From TMP-86 sp039807285 (lineage in GTDB: Bacteria > Pseudomonadota > Gammaproteobacteria > Steroidobacterales > Steroidobacteraceae): a stretch of DNA of 64,000 bases. The notes beneath the pieces are model-generated. The model searched no databases and had not been told where the DNA came from. It saw only the letters and a list, made by a program, of their open reading frames with translations. Shown here one piece after another: positions 27,229 to 36,263 of the stretch. The stretch's first letter is position 1. Each line of letters opens with the position of its first letter. Made by a program: the position numbers and the translations under genes. Location: contig JBGAGK010000002.1 of NCBI GenBank assembly GCA_044226785.1, positions 192,650-256,649 of the forward strand, written 5' to 3'.

Positions 27229-28516
27229 ACCCCTGCCGTTTCTCGTCGCTCTGGTCATGCTGAGCGTTGCGCCGCTGGCGCGCGCGCAACTGGTGGTGGA
27301 GATCACCCAGGGGCAGGCCGATGCCATTCCCATCGCCATCGTGCCGTTCGGTGCCGATGCGACGGCGCCGGGTTTCGACGTGGCGCAGGTGGTCTCGGCC
27401 GATCTGGGATCCAGTGGGCGTTTTGCACCCATGGGCCGCAATGACATGGTCGAGAAGCCCACGCGCGGCGCGGACATCGTTTTCAACGACTGGCGGACCC
27501 TGAACACCGATTACATCACCGTGGGCCAGCTGCAGACGATCGGACCAGACCGGTACCAGGTGGCGTTCGAGCTGTTCAACGTGCTCAATCACCAGCGGCT
27601 GCTGGGATTCCAGATCACGGCCAACCAGGCCGGATTGCGCCAGGCATCACACCAGGTCGCGGACCTGATCTACGAGAAGATCATCGGGGTCAAGGGCGCG
27701 TTTGCCACGCGCATTGCCTACGTTTCCGTCACCGGACATCTGCCCACGCGGATGTTCCGGCTGATCGTGGCGGATGCCGATGGGGCCAATCCGCGCGTGG
27801 TCATGCAATCCGGCGAACCCTTGATGTCTCCGGCCTGGTCGCCCGACGGACAGAGCCTCGCCTACGTGTCCTTCGAGGACCAGCTGCCGGCCATCTATGT
27901 GCAGCACCTGCGAAGTGGCGAGCGCCGGCGCGTGTCGGCCAAAGCAGGCGTCAACCAGGCTCCTGCCTGGTCGCCGGATGGGCGCAAGCTGGCGGTGACC
28001 CTGTCTTCGCGCGACGGGAATCTGGACATCTATATCCTCGACCTCGCAACCCAGAAGCTCATCCGTGTCACCGACGATCCGGCCATCGATACCGAGCCCC
28101 AGTGGTCTCGTGACGGCCAGTCGATCTATTTCACCTCTGACCGGGCCGGCGGTCCGCAGATCTACCGCAAGACCCTGTTGCCGGGGAGCCGTCCCCAGCG
28201 GCTCACGTTCCAGGGGAACTACAACGCCCGGCCGCGGATCTCGCCCGACGAAACCCAGCTCGCATTCGTGACCCAGGATGGCAGCGGTTATCACATCGCC
28301 GTGCAGGACCTGCGCGGGGGCGGGGATTTCCGCGTGCTGACGAAGGGCCGGTTCGACGAATCGCCGAGCTTCGCACCGAACGGCGCCGTCCTGATCTATT
28401 CGAGCCGCGACGGAAGCCGCGGTGTGCTGGCGCTGGTGAGCACGGATGGCAGGGTCCAGCAAAGGCTGGCATCGAGTGAAGGTGATGTGCGTGAACCTGC
28501 GTGGGGACCGTACTGA
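27221..28516 (+). CDS. tolB: Tol-Pal system beta-propeller protein TolB
   Basis: Periplasmic partner of Pal, 431 residues. A signal peptide (FLVALVMLSVAPLARA, cleaved near residue 22) precedes the amino-terminal domain. Six-bladed propeller repeats follow with PAWSPDGQSLAYVS, PAWSPDGRKLAVTL, PQWSRDGQSIYFTS and PRISPDETQLAFV. The first eight bases overlap tolA. Confidence 0.97.
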   Translation: MNRPLPFLVALVMLSVAPLARAQLVVEITQGQADAIPIAIVPFGADATAPGFDVAQVVSADLGSSGRFAPMGRNDMVEKPTRGADIVFNDWRTLNTDYITVGQLQTIGPDRYQVAFELFNVLNHQRLLGFQITANQAGLRQASHQVADLIYEKIIGVKGAFATRIAYVSVTGHLPTRMFRLIVADADGANPRVVMQSGEPLMSPAWSPDGQSLAYVSFEDQLPAIYVQHLRSGERRRVSAKAGVNQAPAWSPDGRKLAVTLSSRDGNLDIYILDLATQKLIRVTDDPAIDTEPQWSRDGQSIYFTSDRAGGPQIYRKTLLPGSRPQRLTFQGNYNARPRISPDETQLAFVTQDGSGYHIAVQDLRGGGDFRVLTKGRFDESPSFAPNGAVLIYSSRDGSRGVLALVSTDGRVQQRLASSEGDVREPAWGPY

Positions 28517-28540
28517 AGGCGTTACACTATCGGGCAAGGC

Positions 28541-28554
28541 CGCGCGATCGCGCG
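28541..28554. promoter_or_regulatory. 14-bp perfect palindrome before pal
   Basis: CGCGCGATCGCGCG reads identically on both strands and lies between the tolB stop and the pal ATG. It could form a short hairpin or cruciform and may modulate read-through or serve as a protein site. No T-run follows. Confidence 0.35.
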
Positions 28555-28571
28555 AGCTTATGGAGGGCGAG

Positions 28572-29111
28572 ATGAAGAAATGGTGGCTGGCAACGATGAT
28601 CGTCGCGGTGGGCATGTCCCTTTCGGGGTGTCCGAAAAAGCCCACGGTCAAGGAAAACCCCAATGCCGGTACGGCCGTCCCGGGGCAGGGCGCGCAGACC
28701 AGTGGCGACACCGGCCCGCAGACCGGCGAGGCCACCCCGTTCGGGCAGTCCGGCGCGGCCAGTGGTGCCGCGGCAGCCGTGGCCGGGCGGATCATCTACT
28801 TCGACTTCGACAAGGTCGAGATCAAGCCGGAATACGCCGGCATCATCACCGATGTGGCGCATGCCCTGGCCGCGCATCCGGCCTGGCGAATCCGCCTGGA
28901 AGGCAATACCGACGAGCGGGGTACCCGCGAATACAATATCGGACTGGGCGAGCGCCGTGCCCAGGCCGTGCGCCGCGCATTGATGCTTCAGGGTGCTGCC
29001 GATACCCAGCTGTCCACGGTCAGTTATGGCGAGGAGCGGCCGGCAGTCGAAGGTGAGACGGAGGCGGCCTTTGCGAAGAATCGCCGGGTCGAGATGGTCG
29101 CTGTCCCATGA
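28572..29111 (+). CDS. pal: Peptidoglycan-associated lipoprotein Pal
   Basis: Outer-membrane lipoprotein that binds peptidoglycan and TolB, 179 residues. The lipoprotein signal peptide ends in the lipobox LSGC (Cys about residue 19). A Gly/Thr/Gln-rich linker leads to an OmpA-like domain with IIYFDFDKVEIKPEY and GNTDERGTREYNIGLGERRA, the peptidoglycan-binding motif. The ATG at 28572 was chosen because GGAGGGCGAG sits just before it; an in-frame ATG at 28560 lacks one. The stop overlaps cpoB. Confidence 0.97.
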   Translation: MKKWWLATMIVAVGMSLSGCPKKPTVKENPNAGTAVPGQGAQTSGDTGPQTGEATPFGQSGAASGAAAAVAGRIIYFDFDKVEIKPEYAGIITDVAHALAAHPAWRIRLEGNTDERGTREYNIGLGERRAQAVRRALMLQGAADTQLSTVSYGEERPAVEGETEAAFAKNRRVEMVAVP

Positions 29112-29941
29112 GAGCCCGGCGCACGCTGATCATGGCCATCGCCTCGCTCCTGGTGGCGGGTTGCATGACCACGCCACCCGAGGAGGATCCGGTCCAGATC
29201 AAGCTCAATGACCTGGACAACCGGCTGACCCGGATCGAGAAGGTCGTGACCAACCAGAGCCTGCTGCAGCTGTCCAACGATCTGGAGGCCATGCGCGCCC
29301 AGATCCGATCCATGCGCAACGACGTGGACGAGCTGGGCAATGCAGTGGAAGCCTCGCGCCGCCAGCAGCGTGACCTGTATGCGGATCTGGATGCGCGCAT
29401 GAAAGTGCTGGAAGCTCGTGGCGGTGTCACGCCCGGTACCTCGCCCGGATTGCCCGCACAGGCGGCATCTTCGCCCCCGGCGGCTGCGTCTTCAGCCGCT
29501 CCTTCCGGGCCGGGCGCTGCCCCTGAAGCCGCTCCGGCTGCGGATTCTTCGCAGGGAACCGACAAGAGCGATTACCAGTCGGCGTTCAATCTGCTGAAGA
29601 ACAGCCAGTACGACCAGTCGATCGCCGCGTTCCGCAGGTTTCTGGAGGTGCATGCGCAGAGCCCGCTGGCGGAGAATGCCCAGTACTGGCTGGGCGAGGC
29701 CTATTACGTCACGCGTGCCTACCCGGATGCCCTGCAGTCCTTCCGACTGGTCAGCGAGAAGTACCCGCAATCGCGCAAGCTGGCCGATGCCCTGCTCAAG
29801 ACCGGATTCTGCTACTACGAGATGAAGCAGTGGGACAAGGCGCGCGAGATCCTGACCCAGGTGGCTGACCAGTACCCGGATGCCAGCGCCGGCCGGCTGG
29901 CTCGACAACGCCTGGACAGGATGACCAGCGAAAAGCACTGA
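29108..29941 (+). CDS. cpoB: Cell division coordinator CpoB (YbgF), predicted lipoprotein
   Basis: Periplasmic Tol-associated protein of 277 residues that couples outer-membrane constriction with septal cell-wall synthesis in related bacteria. An N-terminal coiled coil (about residues 32-105, LNDLDNRLTRIEKV) is followed by an Ala/Pro-rich linker and C-terminal TPRs (YQSAFNLLKNSQYDQSIAAF, AQYWLGEAYYVTRAYPDAL). The signal peptide ends in LLVAGC, a good lipobox, so this copy is probably a lipoprotein, unlike the soluble E. coli protein. Its ATG overlaps the pal stop. Confidence 0.92.
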   Translation: MRARRTLIMAIASLLVAGCMTTPPEEDPVQIKLNDLDNRLTRIEKVVTNQSLLQLSNDLEAMRAQIRSMRNDVDELGNAVEASRRQQRDLYADLDARMKVLEARGGVTPGTSPGLPAQAASSPPAAASSAAPSGPGAAPEAAPAADSSQGTDKSDYQSAFNLLKNSQYDQSIAAFRRFLEVHAQSPLAENAQYWLGEAYYVTRAYPDALQSFRLVSEKYPQSRKLADALLKTGFCYYEMKQWDKAREILTQVADQYPDASAGRLARQRLDRMTSEKH

Positions 29942-29942
29942 G

Positions 29943-30620
29943 GTGGGCGAGTTGCCCGACAGCCGGACCGTGGGTCGCACTGCCCGGTTGCGTGTCAACG
30001 AGATATTCCATTCACTGCAGGGAGAGGCGGATGCTGTGGGATATCCCACGGTGTTCATCCGGCTGACCGGCTGCCCGCTGCGTTGCCGATACTGCGATAC
30101 GCAGTACGCCTTTCACGAAGGCCGCTGGATGAGCCTCGAGGACATTCTCGAAGCCGTTTCCGCATTTGGGGCGCGACATGTGTGCGTGACGGGCGGGGAG
30201 CCGCTGGCCCAGCCGGCCTGCATCACATTGCTCCAGCAGTTGTGTGACGCGGGATTCGATGTGTCCCTGGAGACCAGTGGTGCCCTGGACATCGGCCTGG
30301 TGGATGCTCGTGTATCGCGTGTGGTGGACGTCAAGACACCGGATTCGGGCGAGGTGCAGAGCAATCGGCCCGAGAACCTGACGTTGCTGACCTCCCGTGA
30401 CCAGTTGAAGTTTGTCATCGGCTCGCGCACCGACTTCGACTGGAGCCGTCGCTTCGTCGCCGATCAGCAGCTCGATGGCCGATGTACCATCCTGTTCTCG
30501 CCCAGCTACGGTCGATTGCCCGCGCCACAGCTCGCGCAGTGGATCCTGGACGAGCGGCTCAACGTGCGCTTCCAGCTCCAGCTCCACAAGGTGCTGTGGG
30601 GCGATGTGCCGGGACGATGA
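29943..30620 (+). CDS. queE: 7-carboxy-7-deazaguanine synthase QueE
   Basis: Radical-SAM enzyme of queuosine biosynthesis that converts 6-carboxytetrahydropterin to 7-carboxy-7-deazaguanine. The CxxxCxxC cluster is in GCPLRCRYCDTQYAF (about residues 41-55), with the FHSLQGE N-terminal motif and VCVTGGEPLAQ. The length of 225 residues is typical. The start is GTG 29943, two bases after cpoB; the stop overlaps queC (ATGA). Confidence 0.95.
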   Translation: MGELPDSRTVGRTARLRVNEIFHSLQGEADAVGYPTVFIRLTGCPLRCRYCDTQYAFHEGRWMSLEDILEAVSAFGARHVCVTGGEPLAQPACITLLQQLCDAGFDVSLETSGALDIGLVDARVSRVVDVKTPDSGEVQSNRPENLTLLTSRDQLKFVIGSRTDFDWSRRFVADQQLDGRCTILFSPSYGRLPAPQLAQWILDERLNVRFQLQLHKVLWGDVPGR

Positions 30621-31318
30621 GCCGCACGCGCGCCGTGGTTCTGCTCTCCGGGGGGCTTGATTCGGCCACTTGCCTCGCCATTGCACGCTCCCGCGGCTTT
30701 GAGTGCCACGCCCTGTCGGTGGACTACGGCCAGCGGCATGCAGCCGAGCTGGATGCGGCTGCACGGATCGCGCAGGCCCTGGGTGTAACGGACCACCGGA
30801 TCATGCACATCGATCTTGCCGGCATCGGCGGATCCGCGCTCACCGACTCGTCCATCGATGTGCCGAAGGCACCGGGTCCCGGGATTCCGGTCACTTATGT
30901 TCCAGCGCGCAACACCCAGCTCCTCGCACTGGCTCTGGGCTGGGCCGAGGTGCTTGAAGCCCGCCACCTGTTCGTGGGCGTGAACGCGGTGGATTATTCC
31001 GGCTATCCGGATTGTCGCCCCGAGTTCATCCGCGCCTTCCAGCAACTGGCGAATCTTGCCACCCGCGCGGGTGTGGAAGGCCGGACACTGACCGTGGAAG
31101 CGCCGCTCATGCACATGGGCAAGCCGGACATCATCCGCAAGGGCCTTGAACTGGGCCTGGACTATTCGCTGACGGTGTCCTGCTATCAGGCTGATGCGCG
31201 AGGGTGCGCATGTGGGGCTTGTGATGCCTGCCGGATCCGTGCCCGGGGGTTTCGAAATGCAGGCATCGCCGACCCGACACGGTACGCCCGCGAGGAGCAT
31301 CAGGAGGGATCCGTTTGA
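30617..31318 (+). CDS. queC: 7-cyano-7-deazaguanine synthase QueC
   Basis: ATP-dependent enzyme making preQ0 for queuosine tRNA modification, 233 residues. The PP-loop is LLSGGLDSATCLAIA at the N-terminus, VDYGQRHAAEL follows, and the zinc site is GCACGACDACRIR near the C-terminus with an upstream Cys in SCYQADARG. The ATG overlaps the queE stop; a strong hairpin follows the gene. Confidence 0.97.
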   Translation: MSRTRAVVLLSGGLDSATCLAIARSRGFECHALSVDYGQRHAAELDAAARIAQALGVTDHRIMHIDLAGIGGSALTDSSIDVPKAPGPGIPVTYVPARNTQLLALALGWAEVLEARHLFVGVNAVDYSGYPDCRPEFIRAFQQLANLATRAGVEGRTLTVEAPLMHMGKPDIIRKGLELGLDYSLTVSCYQADARGCACGACDACRIRARGFRNAGIADPTRYAREEHQEGSV

Positions 31319-31322
31319 CCAA

Positions 31323-31356
31323 GGACCCGGAACCGTTCAGAGGTTCCGGGTCCCTT
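31323..31356. terminator. Bidirectional hairpin terminator between queC and the TonB-dependent receptor
   Basis: Perfect 12-bp inverted repeat (GGACCCGGAACC, 7-base loop, GGTTCCGGGTCC) in the gap between convergent genes. Only short A and T flanks (AA before, CTT after) give weak U-tracts on either strand. Position and stem strength make transcription termination in both directions the best reading. Confidence 0.8.
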
Positions 31357-31370
31357 CGATCGAGGTCCGC

Positions 31371-33950
31371 CTAGAAGTCCTTCGAGACACGCAGGCCGAA
31401 GGTGCGCGGCTGGGTCGGCACGATGTAGACCTGGTTGTCGTTGTTGGACGTGATATTGGTGAATCGCGTCAACTGGGCACGCCGGTTGGCGACGTTGCTG
31501 ATATAGGCGCTGATTTCCAGGCCATTGTTCTTCGCGCCTCCGGTAAGGTCCAGCAGGCCGTAGGCCGGCTGGAAGCCGATCACCGCCTGCTCGTTCCCCT
31601 TGAGCTTGGGTGCCACCTTGTTCTGGTACATGAATGAAGCCTGGCCATAGGGTTGCCAGCCGATGACGTCCGGGAACTCGTAGCGAGCCACCACATTGCC
31701 CTTGAACTTGGGTACCTGGGGCAGATCTGTCCCCGCGGTCGCCAGGGGCCCGGTGTAGGTGAACGTGGGTGGCAGGAAGGGTGCGTTCACCGAATCGCCC
31801 GGGCAGTTCGTGACTCCGACCTGTGCGCAGAAATTCTGCGAAATGGTGGCTTTGAGCCAGGTGAAGCCCGCGCTCAGGGTCAACTGGCGGGTCGCCGCGA
31901 AGGTGATCTCGCTCTCCACACCCCTGATCCGCGCGTTCCCGGCGTTGGTGATGGCCGTGATGCTCGGCGGCACGAGAAAGCCGAACTGGAAGCTCTTCCA
32001 GTCCTCCCAGAACAGGGCTCCGTTCCACCTCAGCCGGTTGTCCGCCCAGGTGGTCTTCCAGCCGAGTTCGTAGTTCTTGAGGTAATCAGGCTGGTAGGGC
32101 TTGCCGTTGGGGCCCGCGATGCGATTGACACCGCCCGGCCGGAAACCCTTGGACCAGGTCGCATAGACCATCTTGTCCGGCGTGATCTTCCAGGTCGCCG
32201 TGAGTTTGGGCACGTTGCCGTGGCCGCTGGAGGAGGTGTCCAGATTCGTGCAGGGTGAGTACTTGGCGACGACGAAGGTCGGCTGGAAGCATTTCGCCAT
32301 GCCGGTCCCCGACGAAAAATGGTTCGAGTAACCGAAAAAGCCTTCCAGCCCGTTGTCGAACCAGTACTGGCGGAAACCGCCCGTGAGGGTCAGCTGGTCC
32401 GTGATGTCCCAGTCGATCTGGGCGAACACCGCGCGGTCGCGGTCCACACGTTGCTCGGCGGTGAGCCAGATGGTGTTGGGCAGATTCGGGAGCGAGTAGT
32501 AGTCGGAAAGCCCATTGGGATTTCCGGGACCACCGGTGGAAGATACCCAGCCGTAGCCCGGCATGGTGTAGTTCTGCCAGATGTTGTGGAGCTGCCGCTG
32601 GAGGAAGGCGCCGACGGTGGCGCGCACCGGGTATTTCGCCGGCGTGGACAGACGCACTTCCTGGCTCCACTTCTCGAAGTAGCCGCCGCCGTTGACGAAC
32701 TCCTGGGGCATGATGGGCTTGCCATCGTTCCCGGTCCAGTACGCCCCCGAGCCGAACAGACGGTCATAGAACATCGAATAGTCGCTGTACTCTGCGGTGG
32801 TATGGCCGGTGCGCTTCATGAACCCGCCTGAATACACCAGGTCGAAGTCGCTGATCTTGCCTTCCACCGTCAGAGCCGTCTGGTACCAGTTGTCGTAGGT
32901 CGAGTCCGGCCCGAAACGCACTACGTCGAGGTCCCCGACGCTGGGATCGTAGCCGAAGAAACCCTGGGTCTTGATCCGCTGTCCCATGACGACGGGCATC
33001 ACGGTCCAGTTCTCACCCAGGTCGAGCTTCAGTGCGGCACGTCCACCCCGCGTATCCACGGTGTTGAAATTCTTCTTTATCCAGGGCGCGGCGCTGATGG
33101 CGCCGGCACCGACCACGCCCACCGGCGGACAGCCGGGAGAATTGCTGGTGTTCCCCGACCAGGTCGGGAAGGTCCGGATGCCATTGGTGATGCAGCCGGG
33201 GGCGCTGGTGCCCATGATGTTGTCGATATAGCCCGCATCGTGCAGATCCCAGCCGACCAGGCGGATCGCCGCATTTGCCGAGAGCGGTATGTTGACGAAG
33301 CCTTCCACGCCCCAGCCGAGGCCACCGCTTTCCACTGAATTTCCGGAGACCGCGACATTGCCGTAGAACTTCGAGGTGTCGGGTTTGTTGGTGATGATAC
33401 GCACCGTTCCAGCCTCGGAACTCGCACCGTACAAGGTGCCCTGCGGGCCTTTCAGGACTTCCATGCGCTGGATGTCGTACAGGTGAACCTCCGGGGTTCC
33501 ATCGATGGTGGTGACCGGCTGTTCGTCGAGGTAGGTACCCACGGAGGGCTGTGAGCCCGAATGATTCCCGTCACCGCCATTGTTGACGCCGCGGATGTAG
33601 ATCAGGGACTGGCCGGGTGCGCCACTGCCACCCTGACCATTGCCGCGCGAGTAGGCGATGCTGGGCGAGAATTTCACGTAGTCGTCGACGTCGACGATGT
33701 TGAGCTGCTGGAGCTTGGTGTTGTCGAGCACCTGCACGGCGATGGGCACGTTCTGGAGGTTCTCCACGCGCTTCTGGGCCGTGACCACGACCTCTTCCAG
33801 GCTGACCGTGGAGGACGCCTCCTGAGCATGCGCGAACGCCCAGGGAAGGGTGGCCAGCAGGGTGGAGGCCACGGGGATTCCCTTGCGGACCAGTGGATGG
33901 CGTTTGAGTGCCTGGAGACGGTTGAGTTTGCGTCGGCGGCTGCGTGTCAT
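31371..33950 (-). CDS. TonB-dependent outer-membrane receptor
   Basis: Outer-membrane active transporter of 859 residues. A long basic N-terminus with a signal peptide (VASTLLATLPWAFAHA, cleaved around residue 43) is followed by a TonB-box-like region (SLEEVVVTAQKR), the plug domain (NVPIAVQVLDNTKL, YIRGVNN, RMEVLKGPQGTLYGASSEAG) and a beta-barrel ending in RTFGLRVSKDF with a terminal Phe. The ligand is not predictable. Only 63 bp separate it from the upstream sulfotransferase gene on the same strand, and GGGGAG precedes its ATG. It would depend on a TonB-ExbBD system such as that at 61.6-63.9 kb. Confidence 0.95.
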   Translation of the reverse strand: MTRSRRRKLNRLQALKRHPLVRKGIPVASTLLATLPWAFAHAQEASSTVSLEEVVVTAQKRVENLQNVPIAVQVLDNTKLQQLNIVDVDDYVKFSPSIAYSRGNGQGGSGAPGQSLIYIRGVNNGGDGNHSGSQPSVGTYLDEQPVTTIDGTPEVHLYDIQRMEVLKGPQGTLYGASSEAGTVRIITNKPDTSKFYGNVAVSGNSVESGGLGWGVEGFVNIPLSANAAIRLVGWDLHDAGYIDNIMGTSAPGCITNGIRTFPTWSGNTSNSPGCPPVGVVGAGAISAAPWIKKNFNTVDTRGGRAALKLDLGENWTVMPVVMGQRIKTQGFFGYDPSVGDLDVVRFGPDSTYDNWYQTALTVEGKISDFDLVYSGGFMKRTGHTTAEYSDYSMFYDRLFGSGAYWTGNDGKPIMPQEFVNGGGYFEKWSQEVRLSTPAKYPVRATVGAFLQRQLHNIWQNYTMPGYGWVSSTGGPGNPNGLSDYYSLPNLPNTIWLTAEQRVDRDRAVFAQIDWDITDQLTLTGGFRQYWFDNGLEGFFGYSNHFSSGTGMAKCFQPTFVVAKYSPCTNLDTSSSGHGNVPKLTATWKITPDKMVYATWSKGFRPGGVNRIAGPNGKPYQPDYLKNYELGWKTTWADNRLRWNGALFWEDWKSFQFGFLVPPSITAITNAGNARIRGVESEITFAATRQLTLSAGFTWLKATISQNFCAQVGVTNCPGDSVNAPFLPPTFTYTGPLATAGTDLPQVPKFKGNVVARYEFPDVIGWQPYGQASFMYQNKVAPKLKGNEQAVIGFQPAYGLLDLTGGAKNNGLEISAYISNVANRRAQLTRFTNITSNNDNQVYIVPTQPRTFGLRVSKDF

Positions 33951-34013
33951 GAAGCGACTCCCCGGGTGTTGTATTTGAACGTCAAGTCTAAGCCTTTTGT
34001 GGCTGGAATCAAA

Positions 34014-36053
34014 CTAGCCGAAATCCATGGGTACGTGTGGATAATCCCGTAGCACGGGTCCCAGCGCATCGATGAGCGGACCGAGCCAGGATTCATAGTG
34101 CCGCCAATGGTCCAGACCTTCCCGGAAGATCGGACGGCGCACCTGCTCGGAACTGGCCGTGCGCACTGCGCGCTCGGTCTCGTGGAATTTCAGGCAGGCT
34201 TCCTCGAAAGCCAGTCCACAGTGATCGAGCAGGCGCCGAACCTGATTTTCCGTGTCGGCGACCATGTCTTCGTAGTGCACCCTCAGCACCTTCCCGGGGA
34301 GTACCGCGTCGATGTGCGCCATGAACCTTGCGTAGTCGCGATAATAGCGCCCCAGCTCCGGCAGACCGTAGGTGAAGTTCTGGCCGCGGGCAAAGTGCTG
34401 CTTGAAGCACGAAAACCCGCAGGCCAGCGGGTGCCGGCGCGCGTCGATGATCCGGGCATTGGGCAGGATCAGGTGGATCAGTCCGACGTAGAAGCAGTTG
34501 TTCGGCATCTTGTCGATGAAAAACGGAGCACCGGAGCGGCGCATCGGCTGCGTGTCGCGCAGGTAGCGCTCGCCGAATTCGCGCAATTGACCGGTGCTCA
34601 GGTGCGCGACCTTGGCTGCAAATTCTTCCTGCGCACCGTCGCTTCGCGCGATGTCACGTGCAATCTGCGGAATTTGCGGCAGTTCCATGATGCCCTCGAC
34701 CCGCGAGTGGCTGGCCAGGATCTGTTCGAGCAACGTCGAGCCTGCCCTCGGCAGGCCCACGATGAATATGGGGTCGGGGGCCGGAGCGCCGGTGCCTGCC
34801 CGTGAGCTGAAGAATTCTGGCGTGCAGACTTCGATGCTCCGATCCACATAGGCAGTCGTGGCCTGAGCATCATAGGGATGCTGCTGCATGCGCAGGGCGT
34901 TGCCGGAGGCATAGTGGGCGAAGGAGCCCTCGTACTCGGCGCGATCCTCCAGGGCCTTGCCCAACGCAAACTCGAAGTGCAGGCGTGAATCAGTGTCAAG
35001 GTCCCTGCGCTCGAGGGCAGCGTGCAGGGTCTGCAGGTCTTCGGCGGAGAATCCAAAGGTCTTGAGATTCGCAAGGCTCCACCACGCCTCGCCCAGTTTC
35101 GGATCCAGGGCGATGGCGCGCCGATAAGCCTCGATGGATTCTGCGCTCCGCCCCGCGGTACGCAACGAGTGGCCCAGGCTCATCCAGATCTTCGGCTGCC
35201 CCGGATACTCGGCGAGCACCCGTTCATAGACCTGGATCGATTCGGCGTAGTCGCCGAGATTGGCCAGAGCTGCCGCCTGAAGGTTCCGGTAGCCGGGATT
35301 TCTTGGCTCCGCAGCCAGAAGTCGCTGTGCCTGCTCGAGGGCAGATGCCGCATTGCCCTGGCGTATCAGCACCGAGGCATAGTTGTAACGCGCCATCGCG
35401 AAACTCGGCGCAAGCGCCAGACATCGCTCGAGCAATTCCTGGGCGTCCTGGTAACGCCGGAGACGGCCTGCGACCTCCGCCAGCATGCGCAATGCCGCCA
35501 CATCAGTCGGGTGCCCGGACAGATGTTCGCGCAGTTTCGCATCTGCCGATGGCAGGTTGTTCTCGATGAGGAGCGAGGCCGCCAGCATCAGGGCCGGGTC
35601 GCGGGTGGCGGCCTTGATGTATCGTGCCCGCGCATCATCGGCTCCGGCTTCATCACCGGCAGCATCCAGCTGATCCGCAAGCAGCCGCCAGCCATCCGGC
35701 GAATCGGGCTGCAGGTGCACTGCACGGCGCAACGCCTTGACCGCCTCTGCTGCACGGCCCGCTTCGCCCAGCGCTGCCCCAAGTTCCAGAAAGACGGGAG
35801 CGGCACGCGGTTGCTCGGAGGCCAGCGGTCCGAGGATGCCCAGAGCCACATTGATCTCGCCACTCAGGCGCTGAGCTGCGCCCAGCACGAGACGTGCACG
35901 TGGCTCGGAAGGGATGACCTTGAGGATCTCGGAGGCTTGAATGGCAGCCGTGCGTGGATCGCTTTGCAGCAGGCGCGTTGCATGCTTCAGTGCGATCTGC
36001 AGTGACCCGACCGGTTCTGCAACAGCCTCACCACCCATGTGGGGAATATACAT
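34014..36053 (-). CDS. TPR-containing sulfotransferase
   Basis: Protein of 679 residues. The N-terminal ~430 residues are tetratricopeptide repeats (for example MARYNYASVLIRQGNAASAL and IWMSLGHSLRTAGRSAESIEAY). The C-terminal ~240 residues form a sulfotransferase domain with the PAPS 5'-phosphosulfate loop FIVGLPRAGSTLLEQILASH and a later ARIIDARRHPLACGFSCFKQ (3'-phosphate-binding region). The start at 36053 (MYIPHMGG) was chosen because the open frame further upstream only reads through the tRNA-Lys gene; ATG 36038 is an alternative. It probably sulfates a protein or glycan and may be co-transcribed with the TonB-dependent receptor. Confidence 0.88.
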   Translation of the reverse strand: MYIPHMGGEAVAEPVGSLQIALKHATRLLQSDPRTAAIQASEILKVIPSEPRARLVLGAAQRLSGEINVALGILGPLASEQPRAAPVFLELGAALGEAGRAAEAVKALRRAVHLQPDSPDGWRLLADQLDAAGDEAGADDARARYIKAATRDPALMLAASLLIENNLPSADAKLREHLSGHPTDVAALRMLAEVAGRLRRYQDAQELLERCLALAPSFAMARYNYASVLIRQGNAASALEQAQRLLAAEPRNPGYRNLQAAALANLGDYAESIQVYERVLAEYPGQPKIWMSLGHSLRTAGRSAESIEAYRRAIALDPKLGEAWWSLANLKTFGFSAEDLQTLHAALERRDLDTDSRLHFEFALGKALEDRAEYEGSFAHYASGNALRMQQHPYDAQATTAYVDRSIEVCTPEFFSSRAGTGAPAPDPIFIVGLPRAGSTLLEQILASHSRVEGIMELPQIPQIARDIARSDGAQEEFAAKVAHLSTGQLREFGERYLRDTQPMRRSGAPFFIDKMPNNCFYVGLIHLILPNARIIDARRHPLACGFSCFKQHFARGQNFTYGLPELGRYYRDYARFMAHIDAVLPGKVLRVHYEDMVADTENQVRRLLDHCGLAFEEACLKFHETERAVRTASSEQVRRPIFREGLDHWRHYESWLGPLIDALGPVLRDYPHVPMDFG

Positions 36054-36121
36054 CGTTCGTACGCTGTCCGGTGAAGGCCAGCGGGTGAATGCGCTGTGGT
36101 ACAGAGGCAACAAAGACAGAC

Positions 36122-36197
36122 TGGTGGGCCGTGCAGGGCTCGAACCTGCGACCAATTCCTTAAAAGGGAACTGCTCTACCAACTGAGCTAACGGCCC
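36122..36197 (-). tRNA. tRNA-Lys (anticodon UUU)
   Basis: Reads on the minus strand as a full 76-nt cloverleaf with encoded CCA. Acceptor GGGCCGT pairs ACGGCCC; D-arm GCTC/GAGC; anticodon stem GTTCC/GGAAT around loop CTTTTAA, giving anticodon TTT (Lys); T-arm GCAGG-TTCGAGC-CCTGC. Confidence 0.98.
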
Positions 36198-36208
36198 GAC
36201 GGGCGCGC

Positions 36209-36214
36209 ATCATA
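36209..36214 (-). promoter_or_regulatory. Putative -10 element of the tRNA-Lys gene
   Basis: TATGAT (5 of 6 consensus) on the minus strand, 11 bp before the tRNA. It is followed by a GC-rich stretch (GCGCGCC) like the discriminator of stringently controlled promoters. No good -35 is seen. Confidence 0.45.
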
Positions 36215-36263
36215 GCTGAACTGCGGGCCAGTGGCAGGGTCCAGCACGAGGCTCCGGCCCCTC

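Noticed and set aside
36054..36182. N-terminal extension of the TPR-sulfotransferase reading frame by 43 residues
   Set aside because: This stretch reads through the tRNA-Lys gene (the tell-tale GSSPARPTS translation of a T-arm); the real start is at 36053 or 36038.
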